A DNA stretch of 64,000 nt, from the NCBI RefSeq assembly GCF_015645095.1, contig NZ_JADOTW010000025.1, forward strand, positions 1-64,000, in the 5' to 3' direction. Positions within the stretch are counted from its first letter, which is position 1. Each line of letters begins with the position of its first letter. Both the position numbers and the translations under genes were made by a program. Below the pieces are notes generated by a model. It was given only the letters and a program-made list of their open reading frames with translations. It was not told the origin of the DNA and did no database searches. The DNA is from Halomonas sp. 328 (GTDB taxonomy: Bacteria; Pseudomonadota; Gammaproteobacteria; Pseudomonadales; Halomonadaceae). Shown piece after piece: positions 16,872 to 24,127 of the stretch.

Positions 16872-17813
16872 TTAAGGTGACTTTAGGCTTGTCTCGGGAT
16901 CGACCGACGGCTCCAGCAGCGCCTGGATCCGGCCACGCAGCCAGCGGCGCAGGCGATCCTCGTGGGTGCGCTGGTGCCAGGTCTGGATCACCGATACGCC
17001 GTCCAGCGCTAGCGGGCAGGGGTGGATCACCAGCCCCGGGAAGCGCGCCACCGCCTGGGTAGCCACGCTCTCCAGGCAGGTCAGCAGCAGGTCGCTCTGG
17101 GCCACCAGCAGCGGCGGCACGGTGAAGCTCGACAGCCCCGCCACCACCCGCCGCCGGCGACCCAGGGCGCGCAATTGCTTGTCCACATGGCCGTCCAGGT
17201 CACCGGTGAGGGTGGTGACCAGGTGATCGCTGGCCAGGTAGCCCTCCAGGGTCAGGCGCTCGCCGATCTCGGGGTGGTCCCGAGCGGCCAGCACCACGAA
17301 GCCCTCCCGGTGGATGCGCTGCTGGTAATAGCTGCGCGGCAGGTCGCCATAGAAGCCGGCGATGGCGATATCGCACTCGCCGGTCTCCAGCTCCGACCGC
17401 GGCAGCCGGCCCCGGGTGTTATGGGTGACCAGCTGCAGCTGCGGCGCCTCGCGGCGCACCACCGGCAGCAGCCGCGGCAACAGCAGTTGCTCGATATAGT
17501 CGGTGGTGTAGAGGTGCACCCGGTCGGCCCGGGCCAGGTAGTCGCTGCCCTCGCAGAAGTCGAAGAAGCCCTCGATGCCAGCCACCAGTTGCTGCACCCG
17601 GGGCGCCAGCTCGTGGGCCCGAGGCGTCGGCGTCAGGCCCCGGGGCGCGCGCACGAAGAGCTCGTCGCCGAAGGCGTGACGCAGCTTGGCCAGCTTGTGG
17701 CTCAGGGCCGGCTGGCTCAGCGCCATGCGCCCGGCCGCCGCCGAGACGCTGCGCTCCTGATAGAGCACATGGAAGAGCAGCAGCAGGTTGAGGTCCTTGC
17801 CCGCGATATTCAT
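16872..17813 (-). CDS. LysR family regulator divergent from a DJ-1/PfpI gene
   Basis: A 313-residue LysR-type regulator. The helix-turn-helix is at residues 8-65 (DLNLLLLFHVLYQERSVSAA, LSQPALSHKLAKLRHAFGDELFVR), followed by the two-lobed substrate-binding domain. It is divergent from the DJ-1-like gene, with a 21-bp inverted repeat (17831-17851) in between that is a likely binding site. It probably controls that gene and itself. Confidence 0.9.
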   Translation of the reverse strand: MNIAGKDLNLLLLFHVLYQERSVSAAAGRMALSQPALSHKLAKLRHAFGDELFVRAPRGLTPTPRAHELAPRVQQLVAGIEGFFDFCEGSDYLARADRVHLYTTDYIEQLLLPRLLPVVRREAPQLQLVTHNTRGRLPRSELETGECDIAIAGFYGDLPRSYYQQRIHREGFVVLAARDHPEIGERLTLEGYLASDHLVTTLTGDLDGHVDKQLRALGRRRRVVAGLSSFTVPPLLVAQSDLLLTCLESVATQAVARFPGLVIHPCPLALDGVSVIQTWHQRTHEDRLRRWLRGRIQALLEPSVDPETSLKSP

Positions 17814-17830
17814 CGAGCGAATATCTCCTA

Positions 17831-17851
17831 TCGAGAATCATCAATTCTCGA
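17831..17851. promoter_or_regulatory. Inverted repeat, likely LysR operator
   Basis: TCGAGAAT and ATTCTCGA form a perfect 8-bp inverted repeat with a 5-nt centre. It lies 18 bp before the lysR start codon and 61 bp before the divergent DJ-1-like gene. Palindromes of this size between such pairs are usual LysR binding sites; this one is assigned by position. Confidence 0.7.
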
Positions 17852-17912
17852 ATACTAGCCGCCCGGCTAGGATGGTGGCCATCCCATTCACGCACTGGCC
17901 AAGGAGATTGCC

Positions 17913-18599
17913 ATGAGCGCACGCATTCTGATGGTGCTGACCTCCCACGACCGCCTCGGCGATACCGGGGAACCCACCGGCTTCTGGCTGGAGGAGCTGG
18001 CGGCGCCCTACTACGCCTGCCTGGACGCCGGCGCCGAGGTGGTGCTGGCCTCGCCCAAGGGCGACCAGCCGCCGCTGGACCCCAAGAGCGACGCCGAGGA
18101 GAGCCAGACCGAAGCGACTCGCCGCTTCCAGCAGGACGAGACCGCCAAGCAGCTGCTGGCCAACACCCACCGCCTCGCCGAAGTCAACGCCGACGACTTC
18201 GACGCCGTCTTCTATCCCGGCGGCCATGGCCCGCTCTGGGACCTGGTGGACGATGCCGACTCCATCCGCCTGATCGAGGCCTTCTGGTCCCAGCACAAGC
18301 CGGTGGCCGCGGTGTGCCACGCCCCCATCGTGCTGATCCACGCCCGCGACGCCGATGGCCGGCCGATCATCCAGGGCCGTCAGGTCACCGGCTTCACCAA
18401 TGGCGAGGAAGCCGCCGTGGGCCTCACCGAGGTGGTGCCCCACCTGGTCGAAGACGCCCTGATCGCCGGCGGCGGCCGCTACTCCAAGGCCGACGACTTC
18501 GTCCCCTACACCCGCCGCGACGGCCAGTTGATCACCGGCCAGAACCCGCCCTCCTCCGAGCCGGTGGCCAAGCTGCTGCTGGAGGCCCTGGGCAAGTAA
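17913..18599 (+). CDS. DJ-1/PfpI (Hsp31-like) class I glutamine amidotransferase-fold protein
   Basis: A 228-residue DJ-1/PfpI protein. It has the nucleophile elbow AVCHAPIVL (Cys near residue 134), the acid in DAVFYPGGHGPLWDL, and the insertion typical for Hsp31-like glyoxalase III members (LTSHDRLGDTGEPTGFWLEE at the start). Such proteins detoxify methylglyoxal or repair glycated products. The divergent LysR regulator probably controls it. A strong terminator follows. Confidence 0.88.
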   Translation: MSARILMVLTSHDRLGDTGEPTGFWLEELAAPYYACLDAGAEVVLASPKGDQPPLDPKSDAEESQTEATRRFQQDETAKQLLANTHRLAEVNADDFDAVFYPGGHGPLWDLVDDADSIRLIEAFWSQHKPVAAVCHAPIVLIHARDADGRPIIQGRQVTGFTNGEEAAVGLTEVVPHLVEDALIAGGGRYSKADDFVPYTRRDGQLITGQNPPSSEPVAKLLLEALGK

Positions 18600-18620
18600 C
18601 CCGGCCGACCCGACAGAAAA

Positions 18621-18660
18621 CGCCCGCGCTGCCATTGGCAGCGCGGGCGCTTTGCTTTTC
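18621..18660 (+). terminator. Intrinsic terminator after the DJ-1-like gene
   Basis: A perfect 13-bp stem (CGCCCGCGCTGCC / GGCAGCGCGGGCG) with a 3-nt loop is followed by CTTTGCTTTTC. It begins 22 bp after the stop codon and also marks the edge of the cassette block that follows. Confidence 0.92.
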
Positions 18661-18747
18661 ATCGGATAGGCGAAGGAGCCACCCGATGGCCGTGGTAATT
18701 TGGCCTTGCCGAGCGAGTCCCTGCCGGTATTTGGAGACTATCGTCAG

Positions 18748-19245
18748 TTACTCCATCCCCAGCATCGATGCATACTTGCTCGGATCATCAAGCTCCATTT
18801 TCCTACCCGGAAAGCCATCGAACAGCGCCCGGTGACGGCGTAGCCCATAGTCATCATCGCGGGTCTCGTAGGCGCGGACCCAAGCAATCAGGGCCTCCAG
18901 ATGAGCATCCTGCGCCTCGCGGGTCGCGAACTTCTCCGGTTCCCAGGGCCGCGACCGACAGTGCGCCACACAGGCCTCTACGCCGGGATTGAGGAAGATC
19001 AACTCCTCACAGGCCGGCAGGATCGGCTCGATGATATCCGCGTAGCACCCCTCGATAATCCAGTGGGCATGGGCATCGATAAAGTGGCGCACCTCCGCCA
19101 CGCTCTCCGCCAGCGGCCGCCGCTCCACCCCCTCTCGAAACGCCACCCGGTCCAACGACAATCGAGCCGCCGGCTGCCTGTCGAGCAGCCGCTTCGCGAG
19201 GGTACTTTTCCCTGACCCGGCGTTACCGAGAAGGATAATTTTCAT
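18748..19245 (-). CDS. P-loop kinase-like protein at the distal end of the cassette array
   Basis: A 165-residue nucleotide-binding protein similar to adenylate kinase-like or FlaR-type topology-modulation proteins. Walker A is at the start (IILLGNAGSGKSTLAKRLL); a later helix contains HAHWIIEGCYADI and a lid-like stretch of Arg residues. It is the last minus-strand gene of the cassette block and follows the attC at 19316-19391, but has no attC of its own downstream. The array end is therefore eroded, or this gene belongs to the flanking chromosome. Confidence 0.75.
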   Translation of the reverse strand: MKIILLGNAGSGKSTLAKRLLDRQPAARLSLDRVAFREGVERRPLAESVAEVRHFIDAHAHWIIEGCYADIIEPILPACEELIFLNPGVEACVAHCRSRPWEPEKFATREAQDAHLEALIAWVRAYETRDDDYGLRRHRALFDGFPGRKMELDDPSKYASMLGME

Positions 19246-19315
19246 GGAATGATTTCTCCATCAGCCTTTCAGGTGAGGCTGCTTTCGGCCAAAAGCGGAC
19301 GCTCAGAATATGCTC

Positions 19316-19391
19316 ATATAACGCCCAGCGTAACCGGACGGCTTTGGAGTGTCAGCGGAAAAGCCGGTCCGCGTTGACGCTATGGTTAGGC
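19316..19391 (-). other. attC site of the VOC cassette
   Basis: A 76-bp imperfect palindrome. Read on the minus strand it begins GCCTAAC just after the VOC stop codon and ends GTTATAT. The arms pair through AGCGT/ACGCT, CGGAC/GTCCG and GGCTTT/AAAGCC, as in folded attC recombination sites. Its far end is exactly complementary to the cassette's upstream core GTTAGGC. Confidence 0.85.
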
Positions 19392-19393
19392 GT

Positions 19394-19804
19394 TCACTCA
19401 TGAAGCCACGGCGCATAGCTCAGACCGACCAATACTCCCTCAGGGCTCATGAACCTCGCGACTGTCTGGCCCCACGGTTCAGTTCGAGCTTCGTGGATAA
19501 ACTCCTGTCCATTTTCTTTCATTTCTCGCACTGCCGCCTCGACAGCACTAGCATCCGCGAGCTCAAACTCAATCGTGGCTGTGGGCTCAGGAATATTCTC
19601 TGGCCATTTGTCCTGCCCAAAGCAAGACTGGGCTGCCATTGAAAGAGGCCATACCCCAAAATGGTGCGCCCCAGGGAATTTATCCATGAAACGATAATCG
19701 TCCATCTTCTCCAGCGGCAGCCCTAACGCATCTTGATACAGAGAGGCACTTGCCTCTGGATCTTTGGTTATCGAAGCGAACCCCGCAATGCTTTTTATCT
19801 CCAT
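19394..19804 (-). CDS. VOC (glyoxalase/bleomycin-resistance fold) cassette protein
   Basis: A 136-residue single-module VOC protein. It begins with the usual strand-helix (IAGFASITKDPEASASLYQD) and ends with a strand and PEGVLVGLSYAPW. Metal ligands are not fully certain: His is visible in AHHFGVWPL and Glu in TIEFELAD. Family members bind or degrade small electrophiles or antibiotics; the ligand here is unknown. It is a typical one-gene cassette, with the attC starting 4 bp after the stop codon. Confidence 0.85.
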   Translation of the reverse strand: MEIKSIAGFASITKDPEASASLYQDALGLPLEKMDDYRFMDKFPGAHHFGVWPLSMAAQSCFGQDKWPENIPEPTATIEFELADASAVEAAVREMKENGQEFIHEARTEPWGQTVARFMSPEGVLVGLSYAPWLHE

Positions 19805-19830
19805 TCATTCCTCCGAGGTTGACACACAGG

Positions 19831-19902
19831 GCCTAACGACGAAGCTCAACGGCTGCGAAACCGCGCAGTGGTTGAGCAGTCCGGTGCAGCGCCTTGTTGG
19901 GC
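19831..19902 (-). other. attC site of the two-methyltransferase cassette
   Basis: A 72-bp imperfect palindrome. On the minus strand it begins GCCCAAC and ends GTTAGGC. Inner pairs are GTTGAGC/GCTCAAC and CTGCG/CGCAG. The GCCCAAC end is the exact complement of the core GTTGGGC upstream of the first methyltransferase (21647-21653), so both methyltransferase genes lie in one cassette. Confidence 0.85.
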
Positions 19903-19907
19903 ACCAA

Positions 19908-20732
19908 TTACTGGGCCGGTCGCCGCGCCACGACCTGCATCAGCACGATTCGACCTTCGTCAAGATTTCGCATCTGATTCCGGGCCATCACCGGGAAATC
20001 GCCGCCCAAGAGAATATGGTAGCCAAGGGCCAGCCTGCCTTCCCGCCGGATACGCTCCGCCATCGTTGCAAACCACGAGAGTCCCAGCACCGTCGTGTCT
20101 TGCCATGAAATGATGTCAAACCCGGTGTCGCGCAAGAGCCCGTGCAATTCGTCGGCAGTGGGCAGAAAGCTAATGGAAGGCTCACGTGCCCATGGGACCG
20201 GAAAATAAAGTTCAGCCCCGGACCCGGCCAGAATATCGTAAATGGCCAAATGGCCTCCGGGCTTCAAGGTGCGATACATCTCCCCATACAATTGAACCTT
20301 GTCACCAATATTCATGGACGCGTGCTGTGTCCAGACGACATCAAAACTTGAATGTTCATACGGCAACTTCAGGGCGTCTCCTCTTCGAAAGGAGACAAGG
20401 CCCTGAAGACCAAGGCGGGCTGTCAACGCTTCCGCAACGCGGCAGTACTCCTCTGTCAGATCCAGTCCCACAAAGCGACAACCGTACTCCGCGGCGAGAT
20501 GCCGCGAAGGACCACCCAGGCCACAACCGATATCGAGCACATCCATACCCCTGTCCAAACTGATTGCCTGCGCCAACTCTCTCGTTGCCGCGCGACCGCG
20601 GATATGGAACTCATCTATCGGTGCCAGGTCATCCAGACTGAGGTTCTCAGAATCCTTGCCCGCTCTTTCCAAAGCCCTCAGGATGCATTGTTCCAGTTGA
20701 CCGTGGGTGTAGTGTTGTTCGACCTCGTTCAT
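19908..20732 (-). CDS. Class I SAM-dependent methyltransferase (cassette)
   Basis: A 274-residue methyltransferase similar to the sarcosine/dimethylglycine and UbiE-like group. SAM motif I is VLDIGCGLGGPSRHLA; motif II is in the FDVVWTQHASMNIGDK stretch; LKPGGHLAIYDI is the post-II motif. The N-terminus (EVEQHYTHGQLEQCILRALE) is typical of glycine betaine-type methyltransferases, which fits a halophile, but the substrate is not proven. It is the second gene of a two-gene cassette, 61 bp after the other methyltransferase. Confidence 0.8.
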   Translation of the reverse strand: MNEVEQHYTHGQLEQCILRALERAGKDSENLSLDDLAPIDEFHIRGRAATRELAQAISLDRGMDVLDIGCGLGGPSRHLAAEYGCRFVGLDLTEEYCRVAEALTARLGLQGLVSFRRGDALKLPYEHSSFDVVWTQHASMNIGDKVQLYGEMYRTLKPGGHLAIYDILAGSGAELYFPVPWAREPSISFLPTADELHGLLRDTGFDIISWQDTTVLGLSWFATMAERIRREGRLALGYHILLGGDFPVMARNQMRNLDEGRIVLMQVVARRPAQ

Positions 20733-20793
20733 AGTTCCTTACCCAGGCTCATAACGGCGAGTTGCCGGGTTGCGCAAGCGCTTGTTCCGGAGA

Positions 20794-21609
20794 TCACCCC
20801 CGGACTGCCACAACCTCAAGGATTTCCGCCTCGACGTATGTCGTACCATCCGTGGCGAGATTGTGTTCTGTCCAGAGCTTCTCCAGATCGTCGGACAAGG
20901 CCTTCTGTCCGGCCGCATCCAGCGCAGAAAAGGCGCGCGTTACAGGTCCGTAATACTCGCGGTAGTGCTCAACCACCTCAGATGGAGGGAAGGGATAACG
21001 GAATGGATAGATACGTTTTATCGTTTGCAGATCCGCTATACCTTCAGACAGGCGCTCGCGCACGGTGGTTTCATCCCCCCACAGCAACGGGGAGGGCATG
21101 GGCGGTGGCGGCACGTGTTTACCGACCATCTTCAGGAAAAGGCCTATAAAACCCTCGAGAGTCCAGTTGGCCATGACAATTCGTCCACCGGGGCGACAGA
21201 CTCGAACCAGTTCCTGTGCCACACGTTCAGGCCGGGGTGCAAACATGGCACCGATGAGGCTGATCACCAGATCAAAGGAAGCATCTTCGTAGGGAAGCAC
21301 TTCCGCGTCGCCTTCGTCGAACTGAATATCCAGCCCCTCAGCCTTCGCGCGGACGCGCGCCTGTTGGAGCGACTGCGGCGCTATATCGACACCCGTCACC
21401 TCGGCACCGGACTTGGCCAGCGGTATTGCTGCCTGTCCCGAACCACAGGCGACATCGAGTACGCGTTCGGCGGAGTCGATCGGAATCCGGGCAAGGAATT
21501 CCTCGGCACTTGACTCCAGATACTTGGCGACAGTTCCGTAGTCACCGGAATTCCATGTTTTCTTGAGTTTAGCCTTTAGGGCCTCCACATCAGGGGTTGT
21601 TTCGCTCAT
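20794..21609 (-). CDS. Class I SAM-dependent methyltransferase (cassette)
   Basis: A 271-residue methyltransferase with motif [20 protein letters not shown], the acidic loop GVDIAP, and the post-II motif [13 protein letters not shown]. The N-terminus ([19 protein letters not shown]) resembles UbiE-like proteins acting on small molecules. It is the first gene of a two-gene cassette. The intergenic gap to the next methyltransferase has no convincing attC but does carry a ribosome site for that gene. The substrate is unknown. Confidence 0.8.
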   Translation of the reverse strand: MSETTPDVEALKAKLKKTWNSGDYGTVAKYLESSAEEFLARIPIDSAERVLDVACGSGQAAIPLAKSGAEVTGVDIAPQSLQQARVRAKAEGLDIQFDEGDAEVLPYEDASFDLVISLIGAMFAPRPERVAQELVRVCRPGGRIVMANWTLEGFIGLFLKMVGKHVPPPPMPSPLLWGDETTVRERLSEGIADLQTIKRIYPFRYPFPPSEVVEHYREYYGPVTRAFSALDAAGQKALSDDLEKLWTEHNLATDGTTYVEAEILEVVAVRG

Positions 21610-21646
21610 GATGTCTATCCTCCTTCACACGTCATCGCTATTGGCT

Positions 21647-21732
21647 GCCCAACGCCCGCAGCACGTGCGGCTTTGTAGTGGAGGCGCAGCCGGAACGAAA
21701 AAGCCGTCGCTGTGCCTGCGATTGTTACAGGG
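21647..21732 (-). other. attC site of the 21725-22459 cassette
   Basis: An 86-bp imperfect palindrome. On the minus strand it begins CTGTAAC, which contains the stop codon of the upstream gene, and ends GTTGGGC. Arm pairs include CGCAG/CTGCG, CAC/GTG and GGCTTT/AAAGCC. Its far end is the exact complement of the cassette's own upstream core GTTACAG. Confidence 0.82.
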
Positions 21733-22459
21733 CGCTGCCCGATAGCTCATATTTCTTTGTTCCAAGGTCAGAATCTGAAAGATGAAGAAAATAGCCAATA
21801 TAGCCTAGGTATCTCCTTGCCTCTACTCCAATTTTTCCTATTGTATAAAGCCTAGCGAGCGCTCTCGCAAACCTTTCAAGTCGAGAAACAACTTCATTAT
21901 TAATTTCTATATGGACTCGATTGCTTGCAGGGTTATTTGTAATTTCATCCATTAGGTCTTTGCGAGCCAAAAGTATCTCAGTCTCTAGCCGTTGCCACGC
22001 AGCGTCCGGATCCTCCGTTTGCACATTCCGGCCAACGACCACATCCAAATTGTAATACCGCGCCGCTTGCCCAAAGTCGCTAAGCACAGAAATAAATGAC
22101 AGAAGCTCCTTTGAATTTAGGTATTCGACGTCTGCCTTTGCTACAGGGATATTATCTACGTAATCAACTAAAAAGCATTCAGTACGAATTCTCTCGAGCA
22201 GACATTTGAGGTCATGTCCGTTTCGCCCGGATGGAAAGGCTTTGCTGGTCGGAAAACTGCCATGCACCTCAAGCCAGCGGAAGCATAACGTAACCTTCAT
22301 GAACCGCTCGAAGCCACTTGCCAAAGTTAATAGCGGTAGATGATAGAAGTCATTGCCAGCATTGAGCACCTGAAGCTGCCCAAGACCTGCTTTGATAAGC
22401 CTCACCGCATTAAAAAGCTCTTGGTCTAAGGCTAGTGTTTTTTGAAGCTCCGTGGTCAT
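21725..22459 (-). CDS. Unknown cassette protein, HEPN-like
   Basis: A 244-residue mostly helical protein, not recognised. The first 90 residues run FNAVRLIKAGLGQLQVLN, LPLLTLASGFERFMKVTLCF and a later GRNGHDLKCLLERI. This pattern of long helices with a His-Asp-Leu motif recalls HEPN-type domains but lacks a clear RxxxxxH pair, so the assignment is weak. The stop codon lies inside the attC core. It belongs to the low-GC cassette block. Confidence 0.75.
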   Translation of the reverse strand: MTTELQKTLALDQELFNAVRLIKAGLGQLQVLNAGNDFYHLPLLTLASGFERFMKVTLCFRWLEVHGSFPTSKAFPSGRNGHDLKCLLERIRTECFLVDYVDNIPVAKADVEYLNSKELLSFISVLSDFGQAARYYNLDVVVGRNVQTEDPDAAWQRLETEILLARKDLMDEITNNPASNRVHIEINNEVVSRLERFARALARLYTIGKIGVEARRYLGYIGYFLHLSDSDLGTKKYELSGSAL

Positions 22460-22468
22460 GATTTAGCC

Positions 22469-22573
22469 CTGTAACGCCATTGTTCAGCGGCAGCCTTGTC
22501 AGAGCGAAGCGGCGACAAGGCTGTCCGGTGGAGGCCCCTAAGGGCCGGAACGAACTGCAACTACTTGTTGGAC
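22469..22573 (-). other. attC site of the DUF3800 cassette
   Basis: A 105-bp imperfect palindrome, the longest of the array. On the minus strand it begins GTCCAAC, 7 bp after the DUF3800 stop, and ends GTTACAG. A strong inner stem is AGCCTTGTC/GACAAGGCT. Its far end differs by one base from the complement of the cassette's upstream core GTTGGTC. Confidence 0.82.
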
Positions 22574-22580
22574 CGCACCT

Positions 22581-23288
22581 TCACCGTGGCCACTCTTTGT
22601 ACTTAGATGGACCTAGATCAATGTCTGGTCGCGTTAATATTTTCAGAATCGCTTGATGCCTATCATTGATTGACTTGCCATTGCGGTTAATAAACTGAAG
22701 CAACCAGGTGTAAATGTCGGCGAGTTGCAGGAATCGGCTGAGGTGTGAATGCGTAAAATGGACCGAGTCGACAAGATTTTCGATATTTCGACCATACTCA
22801 AAGTTGGTGCCAGTTGCTCGGTATCCAGACAAGCTGGTGGCGTACTTTTCTGCAACCCTGTCACTCTCCCGATCACCGATTAGCATCCCCACACTACCAT
22901 GAGCCCTGCATAGATCATTTGAGCGTTCGCAGAAAAACATGAAAGCAACTTCTTCCGGAGATTGTGTATCCCACAACTTTCCAGCATTAATCTGAACATC
23001 AATCAGCATCACCTCTGGAGCCGAAAGAATTTGCATCATCTCATCAATCAGGGCAATTCGAGCCCCAACGTCTTTCCAGCTCTTGAAATGATTCTTTCGA
23101 TGATATATCTCCGCTGCGTGCAGTTCGGTCCCGCGTACTAGATCCGCGTTCCCAAATGAATTTTCTGCAACCGCGCTAATTTTCTCTTCGATCGAACGCA
23201 AATGCTCCTCATCAATGCAAACGCCCCCAATGTGGTAATGAGGGTAGGCATCATTGTTCTTGGCTTCGTCAAAGAATATTAGCTTCAT
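22581..23288 (-). CDS. DUF3800 protein (cassette)
   Basis: A 235-residue DUF3800 protein. The start MKLIFFDEAKN carries the acidic pair typical of this RNase H-like family; further conserved parts are GMLIGDRESD and the C-terminal LSRFLQLADIYTWLLQF. DUF3800 proteins often sit in mobile or defence regions and are suspected nucleases. The ATG at 23288 is used because it starts the conserved strand. It is one gene with its own attC. Confidence 0.88.
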   Translation of the reverse strand: MKLIFFDEAKNNDAYPHYHIGGVCIDEEHLRSIEEKISAVAENSFGNADLVRGTELHAAEIYHRKNHFKSWKDVGARIALIDEMMQILSAPEVMLIDVQINAGKLWDTQSPEEVAFMFFCERSNDLCRAHGSVGMLIGDRESDRVAEKYATSLSGYRATGTNFEYGRNIENLVDSVHFTHSHLSRFLQLADIYTWLLQFINRNGKSINDRHQAILKILTRPDIDLGPSKYKEWPR

Positions 23289-23312
23289 ATACGGTTCCAA
23301 GTGCGTAGTGCG

Positions 23313-23390
23313 GACCAACGCCCGGCTCACGCGCCGGTTTGGAGCCGCAAAGCGGCGGAAAATCGGTCGCCGTGCAGCCGATTGTTAAGC
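23313..23390 (-). other. attC site of the 23385-24104 cassette
   Basis: A 78-bp imperfect palindrome. On the minus strand it begins GCTTAAC (containing the gene's TAA stop) and ends GTTGGTC. Its far end is the exact complement of the core GTTAAGC at 24121-24127, which therefore marks the upstream limit of this cassette. Confidence 0.82.
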
Positions 23391-24104
23391 CTTCTCTTTA
23401 TTGAGCATAAAAGCAACCAAGCCCTGGAAGCTGCCTGCCTGCAACAGTACTTGTGCGAATGCATGCATAAATCTGTCCGAAGACGCATAGAAGTCCTCTG
23501 CCGCACCGAATACTTCCTTGGCATTCAAGCTCTCGATAGTCTCTACTTGAGCCAATGCATCGGCATCGCGATGAGCAATGACAGAATTCCTTGGCTCATG
23601 GAGTATTTTGGCGGCTCTACGCTGCGCCTTCTTCAGCGTTCTAAGTGATTCAAATAACTCATTCTGCAGTTCACGAGGCACAGAAGAGCGAGATAGCAAG
23701 CTCTTGAGATCCTTTCCCGCCACTTTTCCCATGTCCCATTCGTAAATGGTGAGCAAAATCATCCTCAGTGACAGCTTCCTTTTCCATTCATCTGGGTGAG
23801 TAAGAGCATCTATTTTTACGGCCTGGATATCGTTCTCTGCCAAAAGGTAAAACAGCCCCATATTCATAAGTGTCTGTATGCACTCGTTCCCGTTGCTGTT
23901 TGCCCGCGCAGCCTCTCGCTTGAAGGTCTCAAGGGTGGCCCTCAAAACTTTATTCTTCTTCCTTTCCTGGAGGGTCAAAGTGACCCTTGAGTAACGCCGT
24001 GTTGCGGTTTCTACTGGCGGCCAGTACTTCCGCGTCCACTTCCGTCTGTAATAACGGCTTATTACCTCAGGGGGAGCGTCAAAGATGCTTCTATACTTTG
24101 GCAC
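23385..24104 (-). CDS. Unknown cassette protein with HEPN-like RxxxxxH motif
   Basis: A 239-residue basic, helical protein with no family that I recognise. The segment HEPRNSVIAHRDADAL (about residues 165-180) contains R-N-S-V-I-A-H, an RX5H pattern like that of HEPN ribonucleases. Upstream is a helical stretch with LLTIYEWDMGKVAGKDLKSL. If the HEPN reading is right, it could be an RNase-type toxin or defence effector, but no antitoxin gene is beside it. It is the first cassette of the array in the direction of transcription. Confidence 0.72.
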   Translation of the reverse strand: MPKYRSIFDAPPEVISRYYRRKWTRKYWPPVETATRRYSRVTLTLQERKKNKVLRATLETFKREAARANSNGNECIQTLMNMGLFYLLAENDIQAVKIDALTHPDEWKRKLSLRMILLTIYEWDMGKVAGKDLKSLLSRSSVPRELQNELFESLRTLKKAQRRAAKILHEPRNSVIAHRDADALAQVETIESLNAKEVFGAAEDFYASSDRFMHAFAQVLLQAGSFQGLVAFMLNKEKA

Positions 24105-24120
24105 AAGGTCTCCAGATTAG

Positions 24121-24127
24121 GCTTAAC
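24121..24127 (-). other. Upstream recombination core of the first cassette
   Basis: GCTTAAC here (GTTAAGC on the minus strand) fits GTTRRRY and is the exact complement of the R'' end of the attC at 23313-23390. It lies 16 bp before the first cassette gene's start. Just outside (24141-24172) is a hairpin, CGCGCTCGTT / AACGAGCACGCG, that may be the remnant of an attI or of another attC. Confidence 0.65.

Larger units (their letters stand above)
19316..24127 (-). mobile_element. Integron gene-cassette array lacking an integrase (CALIN)
   Basis: Five cassettes, all on the minus strand, are bounded by attC-like sites ending in GTTRRRY-type cores. In transcription order they are: unknown gene (23385-24104), DUF3800 (22581-23288), unknown gene (21725-22459), a two-gene methyltransferase cassette (19908-21609), and a VOC protein (19394-19804). 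The upstream core of a cassette is complementary to its own attC far end: GTTAAGC/GCTTAAC, GTTACAG/CTGTAAC, GTTGGGC/GCCCAAC, GTTAGGC/GCCTAAC; the DUF3800 cassette has one mismatch (GTTGGTC/GTCCAAC). The DNA is visibly less GC-rich than its flanks. No tyrosine integrase is encoded in the window. Confidence 0.85.

Noticed and set aside
20733-20793. Possible attC between the two cassette methyltransferase genes
   Set aside because: It has a GTTATGA-like end and a small palindrome (CAAGCGCTTG), but no matching RYYYAAC far end. The flanking cores GTTGGGC and GCCCAAC pair with each other across both genes, so no cassette border is needed here.
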